DNA of 64,000 nt. It comes from Blasia pusilla. Its lineage: Eukaryota > Marchantiophyta > Marchantiopsida > Blasiales. The notes beneath the pieces were generated by a model. That model searched no databases, was not told where the DNA came from, and saw only the letters and a list, made by a program, of their open reading frames with translations. The translations under genes and the position numbers were made by a program. Shown in pieces: positions 48,734 through 60,720 of the stretch; the first letter of the stretch is position 1, and every line of letters starts with the position of its first letter. The DNA is taken from the NCBI GenBank assembly GCA_050084515.1, contig CM114271.1:51770001-51834000 (forward strand). The letters are read 5' to 3'.

Positions 48734-49320
48734 CTCATCTGTCCACCACTTTTTCTACCTTCTAAGGCCCACGGGTTTAATTGCTAGGAATCGTATTCAA
48801 TTCGCTTCTTGTACGTATAGTAAGATAGTAACAAAACAATAGTATTCTTTTTACTTATACTTACATCGGAAAATATCCTAATGAGAGCTGATGGTTTTTG
48901 TGTTGTATGACATTGGATTGTGAAGGGTAGAATATGTTCTATTTTCTCGAGCAAGTGTTTGTATTACATGTCAAAAGAATATCTTAGACCTTCCCTACAT
49001 TTCTTTGCTCTCATTTCAAAAGAAATATTGTTTCATAAGATTATTATACATCCTCCACCTTGCCTCATATCGTAGAGAGGCTAAGAAGGTCTAGGAGCTT
49101 GAATGTCTCCGGAAGGAAATTGACTCCCTAGAGAAGTACATCTGTAGAGCCTGGAGTTACTAGTATACCGTAAGTTGCTCAAACAATTCCACGTTTGCTT
49201 TGCATGGGCTTATGAGAGAATGAGAGGAATTCCTCTCATAGAATTCCTCTCGTATGTTCATAGAATTCCCCTCGTGCTAGACCCATGCGTATCAAACCAG
49301 ACTTAATGAATCCTAACTTC
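48734..49320. other. AT-rich stretch without genes
   Basis: No frame of interest. A 16-bp perfect palindrome GAGAGGAATTCCTCTC occurs at about 49224-49239, followed by two near copies of its right half. Confidence 0.5.
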
Positions 49321-49329
49321 CCAAAATTA

Positions 49330-50450
49330 ATGGCATAGTCACTAAATTATTAAAAGCAAAAATTATATCTTTGGGGGAGGACTCTCCCTTAGTTCTTGTT
49401 TGGAAGAAGAAAGGTCCACGAGTGGTCAACAAATTGTAAATGTGCATGGATTATTGCTAGGTGAATCATGTTACAATCAAAGATAAATTCCCTCTTCCAT
49501 TCATCAATCTCATCATGACCAAGTAGTAGGTCATTATTGACCTCATTAGATGTCCTCATTCCTTGATGGATTCTCCGAAGTTGCTATAGCTCTAGAGGAT
49601 CAACAAAAAACTAAATTTGTTTCTTCTTTTATAATATTTGCGTTACGCAAACTTTTCCTTGGATTAGCAGGGTGTCACCGTCTTTTAGGATGAATCGACC
49701 AGCCTATAGCAGAGTGCCTTCGAGGATTATGGAGGACAGCCTGAGGAGATCTAGGATGGCATGTTGAGGCCACGGGTAACCTAAGAGAACAGGTTTCTCC
49801 TTCGTTTCGGTTCATTTGGAGTTATATAGAGAAAGTTACTATTTCGGGTAAGTTATTATTGCCTTTACCCCCCTATAGCAAGTCAAGAGCCAAGCAGGTG
49901 ACCTTAGAGCATAAGTTATCATGGAGAGAGTTTGGGAGAGGAAAAGGGGTATACCCAAGGAGAGAGAGGTTTGGAGCTCATTCTCTCTTTGTTGAATCTC
50001 TTGGCATGAGGCGGCGGACTTTGTGGTCCTCCTTGCTTTGTGAGTAATTCAAGACTCTCATTAGGAGAGTGGGTTTGGTTGGACATGAAAGAGAGAGAGA
50101 GAGACATGAACAAGTTTGCGAACATGGATTTTGTTCATGTACAACCTTGTGTATTGGCCAATAGATAGAGTTTTTTCTAAAGATTTATGACTCTAGTTTT
50201 TGCAAAGTTATTCAAAAATTGCATATTTGTGTTTGTGGATGGCTACACTATCTATGGTAAACATATGGATGATCTTTGGGATCTACAATTAGTATTGGAG
50301 GATTACAGAGAAAATCAGATCTCCCTCAACGCAAAAAAATATGTTTGGGATGATCTCCAAAGTACTCTTGGGTCACATAATTAAAGGTGAAGTCATTTGT
50401 CGCATCTTAGTTATCCAACAAATAGAGTTCTACCGTATCAATGACATAGA
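49330..50450 (+). pseudogene. Reverse transcriptase remnant of a different Ty3/gypsy family
   Basis: The first part reads, across stops and shifts, KKGPRVVNK, then MDYC, VTIKDKFPLPFI and SLDGFSEVAIALEDQQKTKF, matching the fingers and palm of plant gypsy enzymes (the usual CVDYR, KDxFPLPFID and DGFSGYxQI...PEDQEKTxF). The second part (50187-50384) reads FVFVDGYTIYGKHMDD and ISLNAKKYVW, where the catalytic YxDD has become FVDG. About 480 bp of unrelated sequence (roughly 49680-50165) separates them and may be an insertion such as a solo LTR. It is clearly dead and not close to family A. Confidence 0.7.
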
Positions 50451-52690
50451 GGGTGAGCGGGCTGTTTGGGTGTAATTTCATTATGAGGTGTTAGGTGAGG
50501 TTGACCAGAGATCCATCATGTCAAGAATATCATTTATGGAAATTTCCCTTTTTTGGTCTTTTCAACCAAGTGACCTGTTAAGTGACCATGCATCAGTTAA
50601 CGTATGCATGAAGGTTATCAACGGGATGGCTATTTTTGGGGGAAGAGTCTTTGGGTCTTCCCAAGGCTATAAGAGATAGGAAGATAGCTTTCTTAAGCCC
50701 TCTTTCTTCTGTTGGGCCTTAGGATCTCTTGCTTTATGTGTAGTACGAACTAGGTTGTAGGCGTTCAGATTCCCTCATAGTGAAAGGTGGATGTGGCTCG
50801 ATATGTCGATGTAGATTCGAGAGTGGAGTCGCCCATGTGAGCCCTTTTTTCTTAGATTTTACATGGGAAAGATGGAAGGGGACATGGGGGAATTCATTGT
50901 ATGCAAGTAGGCATGCGATTTGCCTTTGTGGAAAGCTCTTGGAGACGTTGGTTGGCGGTTGTGTTATCATTTTTTTTTTCAGAAGGTCGAGCGCGGATAT
51001 GTTGTTAATTTTTCTCGGATTTTATTGGTGCGGGTTGACGTGGAGCAGCGGTAGAGTGTAGCAGCGGGTCTCCATGAAGGAGCGTCGATGGATGAACAAC
51101 GCGTGTCGAGAAAGAAAAGAGAGAAGAGCACTTTAGGCTATACATCCGCCAAGGGGTTGTTCAATAAACTGGCCAGGCTAGGTCTCAAGGTAGTTGTTTA
51201 GGTTGAGCAAAGAGTTTCCTTACCGGGTTCAAAGGAAAGCATAGGGTTGTATGCCACAGGTTGGTACATCACAAGCAAGGGCCAATCGTGAGTCGAGGAC
51301 GGGAGATGAGAGGATGTTGGGACTCAAGTAGCCACACTCTGAGTTGGGATTGACTATGGATAGTAGATCGAGACAGTATAGGGCCAGGTGTAGGGTGAGA
51401 AGGCACAACACATGGGTTGAAGGATGAGGCATGCAACGTCATAGGGACGCGTGCTACCCAAGACTTATGGTAAGATAGAGAGGACGACAAGGCCAAGTTG
51501 GGGAGGTACAGGCAAGTTGGGGGGATACAAGCGTACCAACCAGGTACATTGTACTTAAGGGGACTCAATGCCTCACTAAGGCAAGGTTATCGACCTCATA
51601 GGCTTGCACATCCAGAAGAAGGTGGGAGAGTTCTATGGTGTAGACACGGTCAAGACAGGAAAGAGAGGAGAAGAGCTGCGTCGGAGGGCGAGTAAGGTAG
51701 TCATGGGTTGCTTTGAGCGGGATAGTAGGGTGTTGGCCATATATATAGGGCCACGTGTAGGAAGGAGACATGTTGAATGCCAAAATCTTATTCAAGTAGG
51801 CCTATTTCCATCCATCGATTTTTGAATAAAGACATACAAAGTACAATCCTAAGTCCTTCCGTACGTGACAACAACAAATATCACATGAGTTGGTGACTGC
51901 ATGACCTAGTTCATGAATGTCTCTCCAAAGTGGTAGACTAGATAGCCAATAAACTAGTGCATATATACAAAGAGAACCTTTACGTGGTATGGGTTAAAAA
52001 GAGGAGAATCATATACGATTTGCGTTCCACTCTTGTCCATGATTGTGCAGTAGAGTGATGGCGGGCGTGTTCCACGGGGTTAGACCTTATCCAGTCTAAG
52101 AACCCGTTGCCCATTAGTGCAGGCTTGTACGGGCTACAAAATGGGAAACAGATTCTTAGCTGAGTGCGAGCTGGCCGAGCCTGATTGCACATTTCGGGGA
52201 GAGTGGATTCAAGTGTGGGCTTGGGATAAATGCATCTATATGGATATGTCCGTCATGGGGATATACATAAGTTTGTGGACATGGACATATCCGCATATAC
52301 GGAATTTGTCTGTGTGCAACCTTGGCGTATTTTTATTATTATTTTAGTTCCTTTTCCCACTCTTGTCTTGTGTAATTGAAGGTGTTGGATATCGGGTAGA
52401 GCTTAGGCTAGATGGATATAGGCATCATGAAGAGTGTAGACTCCTTTCATGTACGTGTAGCATATTTGTGGATGTAGGGCAGTTGTTCAAGTAGGGATCG
52501 CGTATGTAATCCAAGAATGTGCTAGTGACCTAGGTGAGCTAGTTTGGGAGGCTCATGGTGAGCCCAAATGTTGAGTGTGCATAAGGTTGGGTGTGTTAGC
52601 ACAGGATCATCATAAGCGTAGGTGAGCTAGTGAGGAGTATTGGAGACTCTTGATGAGTCTGATTGCTTGAGTAGGTGAGGCAGGGTTGTC
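50451..52690. other. Repeat-derived stretch without a gene
   Basis: No convincing coding frame. The end of a dispersed repeat shared with 12022-12349 is at 52235-52321. 51-52.2 kb may be LTR or non-coding element sequence, but no second copy is in the window. Confidence 0.35.
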
Positions 52691-52799
52691 ATCACGACGT
52701 TCTTCTAGGGTTTGGAAATAACGGGGTAGTTCGAGTAGGGGTAGTGGATTTACACGGAGTGGAGTGAGATATCAAGGTATTTCGAGTCAAGAACCACTC

Positions 52800-54735
52800 C
52801 GACCCCCATCTGTGGCCGGATCGCCATCACTAGACAACGAGTATGGTGATGAGATCATAGACAAAGACAATGTCCCATGATCCGTGGAGGAAGATAGACA
52901 ACATGAGCCATCGGGGCATGCGTCGTTTCTCGGGTCCAGTAGGAATCATCAACTTAGAGGATTTCATCCAAGAGTTTTTTGTGCGCATACACATCGCTAC
53001 ACAATTCACATCGCTGGTCACATCTATACACCACACAATACCAATCTTCCCAACACATGGGTCAATCCATCCATAAACAAAAGACCCAAAAAAATCCAAA
53101 AATCCAAGACCCAAAATAGGCAAATCGCCATAAACAACATTCCCAATGCAACAGACCTATCGCCAACCTCATCTAACATCTTAGGACGAAGTTACACTGG
53201 AATAGCCCGCTGATCCTCTATGTCGTCGACGTGATAGAATTCTACCTATATCTAACTAAGATCTGACAAGTTTGACATATGGTGTGACTTTCTAGAGATA
53301 CGAGCCCCTATGCGGTTCAACCCTTTTATGGCGTGGAAGGGTTTGTTCCAAAATTTAGAGATTCCTTTAATGGATAACTATATGGAGTTTCGGTCTTTAC
53401 ACTCGATAAAGATCGATGCCTGGAGACTGGATTGGGCTCTAAGGTATGTGTCCACTAGTGGTCATGAGGTATATGATGGGAAAGTGAGAGGGAAGAGACC
53501 TACACCATTAGCCCTAAAACAAGATAGAGATGATGGCAGTGAGGGCGGTAAGGTGGTAGAGATCTCTAGTGCTAGAGCACCATCCAATTTTAGTCTGATA
53601 GTTGAGTTCTTCTGATAGTTGGGAAGGAGCAACAAGGGCGTATGGATTGATAAGTTGAAGAGTCTACAAAATTTTCAGTGGAGATTGGATGAGAGTTTGA
53701 GAGAGGCGTTCATGCATATGGGTCAACTAATCATTGCTACATATGGAGTGATTGAGGCGCAATCAGTACAATTGGAATGGGGTTATGGTTCGGGAGCTAT
53801 AGAGGAGAGTTTGAGATGTGATGTTGCTTCACGCGACGAAGCCCACACTGTAGGTGGTCCTTAAGTTATCTAAGCGGATTGAGCTCAACATGAGTGAGGA
53901 GCATGTGGTGACCATGAGATTTTCTTGAGATTGGACGGGTCTACGGGTAGCAATAGCCCCATAAGTGCTCTAGTGTGCACCAGTACCACGGGAGGGGGCT
54001 AGTATGCCCAAAGAGCAAGGCAGGTATCATGAGCCTATCAGAAATTGACCTGTATAAATATAGGTTTCCCAATAGGGATCGGCGATGGCTTGTTGGACAT
54101 GAGGTAGGCCCCATATATAGAGGGATTGTGCACGATATGGTAAAGGGTCAAGGGCACCTCCAATTGCTCAAGAGCCATCTATGATGGCCCCATCATAGTT
54201 GTAGTCCATGTGACCATTGCCATTGATCATGATATGATCACACCAAAGATAGATGTTTCGATCTTTGTCAATAGGCACGTCCAAAGGTAGGCCGAGGGCT
54301 TGGGGGCGGTTGTGTTGGCGGAGGTCATGGCGGTTTTAGTCGTGTTGGTAGAGGTCCACCAATTGTTGAAAGAGATGGAATATGTACACTAGAGGCGTCG
54401 CTCCTCTCATGCATTGGTCAGTTGGAGCAGAGGATGGCGGCCATGACAATGACACAACTAGGGATGGATCCAAACATGAGAGCATCTACTTTGGGTGGCG
54501 CCTCCACTTCTTTTCATGACACATGAGAACATTTCTCTGACATGGGATTTATGTGTAGTCCAGCTCAGGTAGAGGTTGCAGCAATGGTGACTCGGGGTGC
54601 TACAAGAGTGATTGAGCCATCAAGAGATGGGATGGAGATAGACCCACAAGATAGCCACCGATGGGTGACAAGCTAGGATTCCCAAGTCGTTTACGTTGTT
54701 GGAGATATTCCATACACCATCGATGGTGCCTAGAC
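52800..54735 (+). pseudogene. Gag region of a diverged relative (family B)
   Basis: Colinear with family-A gag but diverged. RRFSGPVGIINLEDFIQEFF matches the A block YSGAVGTIELEDFMQEF. FMAWKGLFQNLEIPLMDNY matches FLAWKGLFQHLEG. LKSLQNFQWRLDESLREAF matches LRSLQEFERKTDESLREAY. KLSKRIELNMSEEHVVT matches IELNMVKERVVT. About 300 bp at 52980-53290 have no counterpart and look inserted. The similarity stops at 54735 right after TPSMVP-like sequence, where family-A leader in opposite orientation begins. Confidence 0.75.
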
Positions 54736-56130
54736 AAGAAGCGAGTCACCAACCAACGAGCCCCTCCAATCTATTGTCCACCATAGCTAGTTCGCGAAAT
54801 TTTGATCAGCAATTACTCCATAAATCCTCGACCAAAATTGAATCTGTTTCGACCTGAATTCTATTGACCACCATAGCTATCTCTCCACAAAAAATCAGGT
54901 ATGTCTAGCTCTGCACTCCGAGCTAAAAATCAGACAAACTTGTTTTCCATACACCTCCAAAATCGCAAATACGACAGTGCTTCCGCCCAAATTCATGCAT
55001 GTAGAAATCCGCAGAAATGCTCAAGATATGCCCCTATCGCCCTGTTCGCCACGCTTTGCCACGCTTCGCCATGCTTTGCTATGGAGAGAGGCCCAACCAG
55101 GGCGCCCCCAACGGGATAGGCGTCTCCAACAACGGACGAGTCACCAACCAACCAGCCCCTCCGATCTGCTGTCCACCATAGCTAGACCTTGAGCTAGTCC
55201 GCGAAATTTTGATCATAAATTACTCCACAAATCCTCAACCAAAATTGAATCTGTTTCAACCAAAATTCAATTGACCACCACATCTATCTCTCCACAAAAA
55301 TCAGCTACAATTGAGTTCTCTACTCCGAGCTAAAAATCAGACAAACTTGCTATCCATACACCTCCGACAACGCTTCCGCCCAGATTCATGCACGCTCCAC
55401 ACACTCAAGCAAGTAGCTCACATGAGATCAAAATATAGGTAGCAATATGAACCTCCCACCCGATCTGGATGAACTTCAACATAGCTTTCGCAGTCCAAGC
55501 TCTCTACATGAGAAAACCGTCGAAGGCGAACCAGAATCTTCAATCCTTGATAACTTCCAACTCCCTTGACTAAATCCGGCGATCTAAAGCGCGTTGGAAA
55601 GCTCTCAGCAAGGCACTTCTTTCACAACCAACCACGCACCAGATTCCAAACTCCAACATAGGCCAAAAGCCACGAACATCCACGGCTGAGTACACAATCA
55701 GCGCTAACTTGATCATACTGATCCACATTCAAAGCTACCATCGATCTACTCTAGTTCTTTGAGTGAAATCCGTGAAAGACCTACTGTCATAAAACACGTA
55801 TAGAATCACATACAAAAGAGCCAAACCCACTCCACGATGGGAGAATCCAGGTCGAAGCTTGCGGAAACCACCATAGCCAAGAGTTCTACTCACTACTAGG
55901 CTAACTCCCAACGCAACAGGCTCAACTCAAAGAACTAACTATTCTTTGAGTGCAACCCACACTATATCCTCCAACCTTAGAGCGGGCCCTATTGGAAAAG
56001 TCACCCTCAACTGAGTAACCCCCAACCCTATGTATGAAACCGCATTTCTACCTAGACACTACGGCCGTACATAAGGTATGGCCTCTACTAGCACACTATA
56101 CTCTACGACATAATCCGTATGATGATGACA
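54735..56130 (-). mobile_element. Family-A leader and LTR fragment
   Basis: 55764-56130 is a 367-bp copy of the family-A LTR with the same TG...CA borders. The leader follows it on the minus strand down to 54735. Part of the leader is duplicated: 54735-55020 repeats sequence also present at 55135-55390. No gag follows; instead the sequence switches to plus-strand family-B gag. It looks like the missing 5' end of an element such as A2, but inverted. Confidence 0.8.
55764..56130 (-). repeat. Third family-A LTR
   Basis: Aligned end to end with the A1 LTRs; one base shorter, with scattered changes (for example GATGATGACA for GGTCATGACA at the outer end). The flanking CAACT outside it does not match the leader junction. 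Confidence 0.88.
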
Positions 56131-56139
56131 CAACTCCTA

Positions 56140-57300
56140 GACCCAATATGCTTAAATCCGTATGTAACTAGAATAGATCATCCCTAACTAGTCTATATAG
56201 AATGGATGAGGACATTAACCTGTGCTTGAGCTCCTGAAATGCTCGCTCTTGAGCATCTCCCCAAAGCCACGCTTAATCAAGTCTTGCAACAAGATCAAAT
56301 ACTTTGCAATCGCTCTAAGATCCTTGATATATCGTTGATATAAGTTTGTCTCTTATAGAAATGCTCCAACTCGACTCACATCTATAACGCATGGAATGTG
56401 CGCAATAGCCTTCATCTTTGTTTGTTGAACACCTTAGCCACTTGGGTATATGGTGTGTCCAAAGTACTCCATCTGCTCTTGAAAGAACCCGCACTTTCCT
56501 GGATGTAACTTTAGTCCATGTAATTGCAATCACCAAAACATCTCTTCCAAGTGTCGCTCATGCTCCTCAATTATGGAACTAAAAATAAGAATATGATCTA
56601 TGTTACATTGAAAAAAATCCAAGCCATCCAAAATCCTATCCATCACTCTCTCGAATTCCGTAGGGGTGTTCTTTAACCCAAATGGTAAGAATCGCCACTA
56701 GTACAAACAATCTCTCCCAAACTGATCTATCCCCCAAAATATTATCTCTTCCTATCCTCCATCTAGATAGGAAGATGATGATAGTCACCATTAAGATCTA
56801 AAGTACTGAATATCTTTGTATATCCTACCGCATCAAAGATCTCCTCAAGAATAGGCGTGACGTACTCATCTAGCTTTCTCCATCAGTTGATAAGACGGTA
56901 ATCTCCTCACATCCGCCTTTCCGTCCAATTGCCATATATATCCTTTTTCATCGGCATGATTGTGGCAGATGCATACTACCTATGTAATAAGTCCACCAAT
57001 CCTGCCTCCTGAAAATCCTGACTCCTACTCTGAATCAATGCTCGCTCCATACTAGAACCCCTATAGGGTCGACAAAAGACTCGCGTATCGATCACTAGCC
57101 AAATCTATATGTATTCCAACACCCTTCAAAGTACCCAAGTCTCTCCTACTGAAGGCAAAACAAGCCATATGCCCTCTTAAGAACATATGAATCCGTCGTC
57201 TCTCTCCTCCTATCAATTCAAGATCTATCACAGACTCCCAAGTCTCCATCCTGACCTCACTCAAAGAAGACAGTGGCCTCCGGCTTTAGTTGCTATGTCA
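56140..57300 (-). pseudogene. Reverse transcriptase remnant of family B
   Basis: Minus-strand frames 57061-57264 (FLRGHMACFAFSRRDLGTLK, matching the family-A FLRAYRSYFAFSMKELGAL) and 56315-56536, with sequence between them that follows family A through the palm region in broken frames. Stops are frequent. A second short copy of one piece (CCAAGTACTTGATTTGCTCT and neighbours) occurs at about 57365-57420, so the locus has been rearranged. Confidence 0.7.
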
Positions 57301-57418
57301 CAACCCTAGCCATTGCCGCCATAGCAACCCCACTATGACCTCTCATATCATGTTCCATACCATATCTGGTGTGTCCCAAGTACTTGATTTGCTCTTGAAA
57401 GAACATGTACTTGCCTAG

Positions 57419-57744
57419 ATGAGGATTCGCCCGGGACATCCTACAGATGAGTCTGTGGTGCGAGCCAAGGCAATAGTGATTGATGTAGAGTCCTATGACG
57501 TCTTGGTTGGTGGAGTAGTGTTATACCCGATGGGGTTTTCCCTGGATTATTGGGAGGAGTCAGCGTCCTACAGACCAGGATGGCAGTTTGGTGATGGGCG
57601 CTTTAGCTCATTACCTGTTCGATTCACAGGTGCAGTGATCGAGCAACGGCCAAGAGAGATGGCGACCTTAGGAGCATTTAGCAGTGTCATCCCTTGGCCT
57701 AGTGATTTGATTGAGGGACATGTCCATGCAGAGGATACTCTTGT
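57419..57744 (+). pseudogene. Protease-region fragment of family B
   Basis: The frame matches the part of the A protease ORF downstream of DSGA: ESYDVLVGGVVLYPMGFSLD, SYRPGWQFGDG and FSSVIPWPSDLIEGHVHAED against the A1/A2 versions. The DSGA motif itself is missing. At about 57743 the sequence changes abruptly to family-A leader, so the open frame runs on (to 57892) into unrelated sequence. Confidence 0.75.
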
Positions 57745-58579
57745 TGTTGGAGACGCCTATCCCGTTGGGGGCGCCCTGGTTGGGCCTCTCTCCATGGCAA
57801 AGCGTGGCAAAGTGTGGCAAACGGGGCATGTCTTGAGCATTTCTCGGCGTTTTGAGGCTTCGAGGCAACTCGTGGTAGCTCGGGGCGAGTGACGTGAGAC
57901 GTAGAGTAAGAAGCAAGGAGCAAGCAAGCAAGCTTGCTTGCTTGGGCGTGAGGTAGTTTTTGCAGGATTTGTGATTTGAGTGTTGCATAATCGATCACCC
58001 ATCTTTGGGCTATTCTACCTAGAAGACGCTTAACTGGTGGGTTCTTAACTATGCCAGTGTACACACTGGTGTAGCTCATTTGGTTCTGTTCAGAGATGTG
58101 TTAGGCGCTTTATGCATCTTAGGTTTTTGGTTGATGGACCTCTAGCGCATAGTACGGTGTAGCCTCTCCATGCAGGTGATATTTCCAGGTGCTGCGAGTC
58201 CGACTAGAACGTCATCGACCGGCGGCGGAGTAACTATTGCGTTAGAATTATGTGGTGGGTTATGTGGATTCAGGGGGCGCCACGTTTGGTGGATTGTGTT
58301 ACCTTGATTTCCATTTGCGATTGGAGGGTTGTCATTGGACTTCCTGTGTTTGGATCCCCTCCATCGTTGCTTCTTGCTTGCGCCTCCATTGTTAGGGTTG
58401 CCGCTGATTTCCAGAGTAGTGTTACTCCTGTGTGCTACCGGTAGTGAGGCTCGAGTGATGACCAGTAGACCGTGGTAGGTTTCTTGTGGTGATGACAGGT
58501 TAGGTTGCCTACACCCATAGCTAGTAGAGCTAGAATAGTACATCGATATCGACGTCACTTGGTTACTTAATGGTGGTAA
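57745..58579 (+). other. Untranslated leader of A2 (5' part missing)
   Basis: Matches the A1 leader from its position around 38875 inward. It includes the AGCAAGCAAGCAAGCTTGCT-type repeat near 57920-57945. It ends at the TAA (58577-58579) after which gag is open. Confidence 0.8.
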
Positions 58580-59299
58580 TTTGGTGGTGGTGCGGCATCG
58601 CCGTTGGTCATCAAGGAGCTGTCTGGTGGTCTGGTTGGGGACCGTGGTGTGGAGAGTGGTGGTTTCACATGGAGTGGATTGAGGTGTCGGCTACCTTTTC
58701 CACTTCCGACGGTTGATGAAGAGGAAGACGAGGGTGTTCCAAACACCGTGTCTTCTACGTTTTTTTCGAGTGTTGCAGCTCCATTGATTTGGGACATGGA
58801 CGGGATATATGGGGCCATGAAGGGCCCACGACGATACTCGGGTGCAATGGGCACCATTGAGTTGGAGGACTTCATGCAGGAGTTTGATACGTTGTGTGAT
58901 ATGCAGATGTTGCGGAACGCCACGTTGTTTACACCCTTCTTGGCTTGGAAGGGGTTGTTTCAGCACTTGGAGGGACCATCCATGGATGATTACCATGAGT
59001 TTAGGAAGGACCATGTTGCTGAGATTGAGGCGTGGAGACAATATTGGTCTCCAGGCTATGTGTCTATCATCTATGGTGGTATTGGTAGTAGTGCTCCTAC
59101 TATGCCAGCCAGCCCGACATTGAGTGGTACGAGTACGAGCCGGAGTGGGGGTACCAATGGAGGTACCTGTGGAAGTACTAGTGGAGGTACTAGTGCCCCA
59201 CCATCGTTGAGCCCGGTTGCAGAGTTCTTCAAGAGGTTGAAGAAGAACTATCAGGAAGTGAAGACAGAGAAGTTGAGGAGTCTTCAGGAATTTGAGTGA
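58580..59299 (+). pseudogene. Gag N-terminal part (A2)
   Basis: Open from the codon after TAA 58577-58579 to TGA 59297-59299. Contains YSGAMGTIELEDFMQEFDTL, FLAWKGLFQHLEG and a Gly/Thr/Ser linker, the same as A1. No in-frame ATG precedes the conserved block; the first Met is in WDMDGIYGAM. The TGA is a nonsense change in an otherwise open frame (A1 has an Arg codon there), so the capsid would be cut short before the LREAYTRM segment. Confidence 0.78.
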
Positions 59300-60300
59300 A
59301 AGACTGGTGAGAGTCTTCGTGAGGCATACACTCGTATGCAACGCTTGATTTTATTTACCCAAGGTGTGACTAAGGCTCAGGAAGTCCATTTTTGGTATGG
59401 GATCTTGGATAGAGAGTTGCGCCGCAGGGTACGTGATGCTACTCTTATGAGTGATGATTCACCCACATTGACCCATGTGTTTACTCTATCTAAGAAGATT
59501 GAGCTTAACATGGTGAAGGAGAGAGTGGTGACATCCGCATTCAGTAGGGATACAACTACTCCTTCTCGTGCTCAGTAGCCCACCTCACAGTCTCGTAGTG
59601 GTGGTGGTGGTGGTAGTAGTAGTGGGAGTTGTGGGGGGTATACACGATCTCAATCAGGTCCTAGAGGGACTCTTGCGCAGAGACCATTGCCTTCATTTGC
59701 TGCCCCGCAGCAAGGACAGTCATGTTGGACATATGGAGGTGATCATGTAAGGAGGTTTTGTCCCCAAGAAGATAGGAGACGGACTTTGGAGGATGGGCCT
59801 CAGTCGTCAGTGTGATCATTGCAGGAGACCAAGTCATCCTCGAGAGCGTTGCTTTGATCTTCATCCAGAGTTGAGATCAGGCCGCGGCCGTGGTGGAGTA
59901 GCTCCGAGAGGCCAAGGTGGTAGAGGTGAACTTGTTGTTGGAGAGCCTATGGTGGCTACCCCTACCACTGCGACAGAGTCAGATATGGTTGCCAGGATTG
60001 AGCAGTTGGAGGAAAAGTTGGCTACTATGGCTGGTATCCAGCACAGATCAGGTTCGGGAGCAGGGGCTTCCACCTCTTATGGAGGGGATGATCTCTCTTA
60101 TGTGGCGAGTGCAGCACAGGTTGAGGCATCAACTGCAGTTACGAGAGCCACTCGAGCGTCAGAGCCACGTGGTGCTATTGTGGAGTTGGACCCACAGAGG
60201 GGTGAGGTTGGGATGCAGGCTAGGCTTCCCCAATCATTCTTGTTGTTTGAGGTGCTTAGGACTCCATCCATGGTTCCTACGCAGCCTATTGAGCCGACAG
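59300..60300 (+). pseudogene. Gag C-terminal part with zinc knuckles (A2)
   Basis: Frames 59336-59578 and 59793-60300 with sequence between. The first knuckle reads CWTYGGDHVRRFC (second Cys lost) and the second CDHCRRPSHPRERC is intact. A Gly/Arg tract and a short coiled coil (RIEQLEEKLATMAG) follow, then PQSFLLFEVLRTPSMVP. A TAG after PSRAQ and a frame change near 59790 break it. Confidence 0.78.
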
Positions 60301-60379
60301 CGGGGACTAAGGCATCTACATCGCGTGTAGTACCTAGTGTATGTATATTGGACAACCGGAGTGAGATATTCCGATTGGT

Positions 60380-60720
60380 GAGTCCTACAAGACAGGTGTA
60401 TAGACCAGATAGAGTCTTGTTAGACTCAGGTGCCCAACCTTTGATGTTGGGAAAGGCGGCATGTATTGGTTTGGGTATTCGGAGGTAAGAGCTTGAGCCT
60501 TGCCCATTCCAAATTCAAACATCACTTGGAAGAGCCAATAATAGGTCTCAATTCATGACACGGGAGAAGTTTTCTGTACAGTTGAGAGCAGATCATGCGA
60601 CTGATAGCTCTCGGTTGGGAGTACCTACAGTGGTCACATCAGCCGAGTCACATCAGCCGAGTCGTATGATGTTGGAGGAGCAGTATTGTACCTGATGGGT
60701 TTTCAGATTGATTACTGGAC
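60380..60720 (+). pseudogene. Aspartic protease region (A2)
   Basis: RPDRVLLDSGAQPLMLGKAA holds the DSGA active site at the end of the 59793-60488 frame, which stops after GLGIRR (TAA; A1 reads Ser). A 14-bp tandem duplication (60634-60661) shifts the frame just before SYDVGGAVLYLMGF. From there the frame is continuous with the methyltransferase ORF, showing that protease and methyltransferase belong to one polyprotein. Confidence 0.8.

Noticed and set aside
60634-60661. 14-bp duplication as a programmed frameshift site
   Set aside because: It is an exact direct duplication absent from A1, so a private mutation is simpler.
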